Source: Aneurinibacillus soli
Lineage (GTDB): Bacteria; Bacillota; Bacilli; Aneurinibacillales; Aneurinibacillaceae
Length of the DNA stretch: 64,000 bases
Direction of reading: 5' to 3'
Assembly (NCBI RefSeq): GCF_002355375.1
Contig: NZ_AP017312.1
Location: 3,260,001-3,324,000, forward strand
The stretch's first letter is position 1. Each line of letters begins with the position of its first letter. Of the stretch, positions 61,827 through 64,000 are shown piece after piece. The translations under genes were made by a program, and so were the position numbers. The notes beneath the pieces were generated by a model. It was not told the origin of the DNA, made no database searches, and saw nothing but the letters and a program-made list of their open reading frames with translations.

Positions 61827-63023
61827 ATGCATACAGAAAAAAAAGAAAAACAGGCGTTTCGCATACTTGGCCTCTCCGGCATCGGCCTGCTATTTGACTC
61901 AATGGATGTCGGTATTCTCGCTTTTGTTCTTGCCGCCTTAAAAGTACAGTGGGGACTGACGCCGACTGAAATGGGGCTTGTCGGTACCATAAATTTTATC
62001 GGGATGGCACTTGGCGCTGCACTTGCCGGATTATGGGCAGACCGCTATGGCCGCAAGCGTCTGTTTATCATTACATTACTTGTCTATAGCATCGCAACAG
62101 GGCTAAATGCCTTCGCTGCTACACTTGCCATCTTTATGGCCCTTCGCTTCATTGTCGGCTTCGGTCTTGGAGGCGAGCTGCCAGTTGTCACAACCTACGT
62201 ACTTGAAACCGCACCGCAGCAGCATCGTGCCAAATGGGTTGTCTGGCTTCAGAGCTTTTGGGCAGCTGGTGCACTTGTTGCAGCCATTATTTCCTACTTC
62301 ATCATCCCACAATACGGCTGGCGTGTTGGCCTTTTCATCGGAGCACTTCCGGCATTATATGCGCTATACTTGCGTCGTGCCCTTCCGGAAACACCTGCCT
62401 TCACCCGCCAGGCAATCACCCAAACATTTGGCGAAAAAGTACGCCTGCTCTGGTCCGCTCCATACCGCCGCACGACCATTGTGCTATGGACACTCTGGTT
62501 CGCATCTGTCTTCTCGTACTACGGAATGCTGCTCTGGATGCCCTCCATTATGATTATGAAAGGGTTTACCCTTATCAAAAGCTTCGAATATGTACTCCTG
62601 ATGACGCTCGTACAAATCCCCGGCTATTTCGTCGCTGCTTACTGTGTCGACCGCTGGGGGAAAAAGCCGACCCTTGTCACCTTTATGACGCTATCAGCCC
62701 TCTCCTCACTCGCCTTCGGACTGTCACCAAACATTTGGGCGCTGCTTACTTCCGGCATCTGCCTGTCATTCTTCAATCTCGGCGCATGGGGTGCAACGTA
62801 TGCATACACCGCTGAACAATATCCAACACTGTTCCGAGCTACCGGAACCGGCTGGGCGGCAGGATTTGGCCGCATCGGGGGCATTATTGCACCGTACGCA
62901 GTCGGCCTTCTTATTGGAACGCATGTCGGCTTCTCCTGGATTTTCGGACTGTTCTTTTTAATGACAACACTTGCGGTACTTGTCGTAAGCTTCCTTGGTC
63001 GGGAAGGTATAACTGAAAGCTGA
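61827..63023 (+). CDS. MFS transporter, NiaP-like
   Basis: A 398-residue major-facilitator protein with twelve helices. The loop motif GLWADRYGRKR is typical of the sugar/aromatic-acid porter group. FDSMDVGILAFVLAAL at the start and FSYYGMLLWMPSIM in the middle closely follow B. subtilis NiaP (YceI), a niacin transporter. I chose the ATG at 61827, 11 bases from AAAGGA; ATG at 61815 and GTG at 61782 are alternatives. Confidence 0.85.
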   Translation: MHTEKKEKQAFRILGLSGIGLLFDSMDVGILAFVLAALKVQWGLTPTEMGLVGTINFIGMALGAALAGLWADRYGRKRLFIITLLVYSIATGLNAFAATLAIFMALRFIVGFGLGGELPVVTTYVLETAPQQHRAKWVVWLQSFWAAGALVAAIISYFIIPQYGWRVGLFIGALPALYALYLRRALPETPAFTRQAITQTFGEKVRLLWSAPYRRTTIVLWTLWFASVFSYYGMLLWMPSIMIMKGFTLIKSFEYVLLMTLVQIPGYFVAAYCVDRWGKKPTLVTFMTLSALSSLAFGLSPNIWALLTSGICLSFFNLGAWGATYAYTAEQYPTLFRATGTGWAAGFGRIGGIIAPYAVGLLIGTHVGFSWIFGLFFLMTTLAVLVVSFLGREGITES

Positions 63024-63049
63024 TGTACGCTCTATCTGCCAGACAAAAA

Positions 63050-63076
63050 AGAGAGGGATACTAAGTGCCCTCTCTT
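63050..63076. terminator. Bidirectional terminator
   Basis: AGAGAGGG pairs with CCCTCTCT around a 10-base loop, between the transporter and the pseudogene. Confidence 0.8.
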
Positions 63077-63087
63077 CTTCATGCTCA

Positions 63088-63406
63088 TTATTGCGCCGTA
63101 TACCCACCATCAATGACAATCGCCTGACCGGTTACACTTCCGGCTTTATCACTCGCGATAAACATCGCATACTCGGCAATATCTTTCGGTGTCAGCAATT
63201 TGCGCTGTGGTACGAGCGGATAAATCACTTCTTCGAGCACGCTCGTAAGCGGTACATTGCGGGTGCGGGCCAGATCTGTCAGCTGGTTGCGAACAAGCGG
63301 TGTATCCACGTAGCCCGGGCAGAGCGCATTCACGAGCGACCTCAAGCCCGATACCGCTTGCCGCACCGGTAATAAATACTGTTTTGTTCTGTACAAGTGT
63401 ACTCAT
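63088..63406 (-). pseudogene. 3-hydroxybutyrate dehydrogenase remnant (SDR), internally deleted
   Basis: The first 22-26 codons (MSTLVQNKTVFITGAASGIG then LEVARE) are the start of a short-chain dehydrogenase. They run directly, with a frame change, into the C-terminal part (NALCPGYVDTPLVRNQ ... VTGQAIVIDGGYTAQ). The middle of about 150-160 residues, including the catalytic Ser-Tyr-Lys region, is missing. Family length is about 255-260. The gene cannot be functional. It follows scoB on the same strand. Confidence 0.88.
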
Positions 63407-63422
63407 ATGCTGTCGACTCCTA

Positions 63423-64000
63423 TTATTTCACTATCAGCATCTCGGAAACGATAAGTTCCGGCTCCGTGCACGCTTTAATCTCTTCGACTGTAAAGCCTTC
63501 TGCCACTTCGACAAGTTCGAGACCACGCTCTGTTACGTCAATCACTGCACGATCCGTAATAATGCGGTCGACAACCCCTTTACCTGTAAGTGGAAGGGTG
63601 CATGCATTCAAAATCTTTGGCTCACCGTGCTTATTTACATGCTCCATAATCACGATAATGCGCTTCGCGCCGTGTACAAGGTCCATCGCTCCCCCCATAC
63701 CTTTGACCATTTTGCCCGGAATCATCCAGTTCGCCAGATCACCGTTCACAGACACTTCCATCCCCCCAAGGATGGCTAAGTCAATATGACCACCGCGAAT
63801 CATCGCGAACGACTCTGCGCTGCTAAACAGGCTTGCGCCCGGTGTCATCGTAATGGTTTCTTTCCCCGCATTGATGAGCTCCGGGTCCAGCTCCTGCTCT
63901 GTCGGGTACGGTCCGATACCAAGCAGGCCGTTTTCCGATTGAAGCACAACATGTTTATCAGCCGGGATGTAGTTCGCTACCAGCGTTGGAATTCCAATTC
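63423..64000 (-). CDS. scoB: 3-oxoacid CoA-transferase subunit B, start outside window
   Basis: The C-terminal 191 residues of succinyl-CoA:3-ketoacid CoA-transferase subunit B (ScoB/AtoA type). [18 protein letters not shown] is the conserved substrate region near the family active site, and [14 protein letters not shown] and [14 protein letters not shown] follow as expected. It activates acetoacetate for use as a carbon source. The gene runs off the right edge. scoA is expected just upstream, and the downstream dehydrogenase is broken. Confidence 0.92.
   Translation of the reverse strand, partial: IGIPTLVANYIPADKHVVLQSENGLLGIGPYPTEQELDPELINAGKETITMTPGASLFSSAESFAMIRGGHIDLAILGGMEVSVNGDLANWMIPGKMVKGMGGAMDLVHGAKRIIVIMEHVNKHGEPKILNACTLPLTGKGVVDRIITDRAVIDVTERGLELVEVAEGFTVEEIKACTEPELIVSEMLIVK

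Overview
The window is chromosomal DNA from a low-to-moderate GC, Gram-positive Bacillales bacterium. The proteins read like Paenibacillaceae-grade bacilli (Aneurinibacillus or Brevibacillus relatives), but the genus is my inference. Supporting signs are strong AGGAGG-type ribosome sites, frequent GTG/TTG starts, a T-box leader on trpS, two ydaO-type c-di-AMP riboswitches, B. subtilis-type orthologues (BrxA, HemAT, YtpQ, YhfH, BcrC) and YvrJ/DUF2922/DUF1659 genes. There is no prophage, complete insertion sequence or CRISPR array. Most genes are ordinary housekeeping and signalling genes.

Layout. 1-8.6 kb: a chemoreceptor cut by the window edge, an NreB/NreC-like two-component pair, a MerR-like coiled-coil protein, a CNNM/CorC membrane protein, a YugP-like protease, and surE coupled to an unknown gene. 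8.7-15.1 kb: an AT-richer envelope-stress island with an ECF sigma factor, its zinc-finger anti-sigma and a membrane protein, divergent from bcrC, then a deacetylase, a lipid flippase and an amidase. 15.3-23.9 kb: GNAT, signal peptidase, aldehyde dehydrogenase, DMT exporter, agmatinase, YtpQ and a subtilase. 23.9-31 kb: a c-di-AMP riboswitch on an orphan gene, yhfH, T-box/trpS, YvrJ-type small genes, a PilZ protein, and a DUF47/Pit phosphate transporter. 31-44.4 kb: coiled-coil proteins, truncated globin, lytic transglycosylase, acyl-CoA synthetase, pterin dehydratase, and a cluster of two histidine kinases, two response regulators and a BMP-type lipoprotein. 44.5-47.1 kb: TetR, a four-tRNA operon (Ser-Ser-Met-Pro) and bacilliredoxin. 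47.3-55.5 kb: deacetylase, ABC exporter, GDSL esterase, c-di-AMP-controlled NlpC/P60 hydrolase, and a glcK-pfkA-pgcA sugar-phosphate operon. 55.6-64 kb: a haem-oxygenase-like diiron enzyme, AEC carrier, an oxygen/blue-light partner-switching module, a NiaP-like transporter, a deleted 3-hydroxybutyrate dehydrogenase and scoB (cut by the edge).

Two things stand out. First, four copies (plus a decayed fifth) of an intergenic element of about 220-235 bp share a conserved core. Their long complementary arms differ in sequence between copies but stay complementary, so the folded structure seems to be selected. Three copies flank the tRNA operon. Second, a HemAT globin receptor, a 102-residue unknown, an RsbW-like kinase and a STAS antagonist lie next to a convergent LOV-SpoIIE phosphatase. 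This looks like a gas- and light-responsive partner-switching system with no sigma factor beside it.

All functions come from reading motifs and gene context. No database search or folding program was run.
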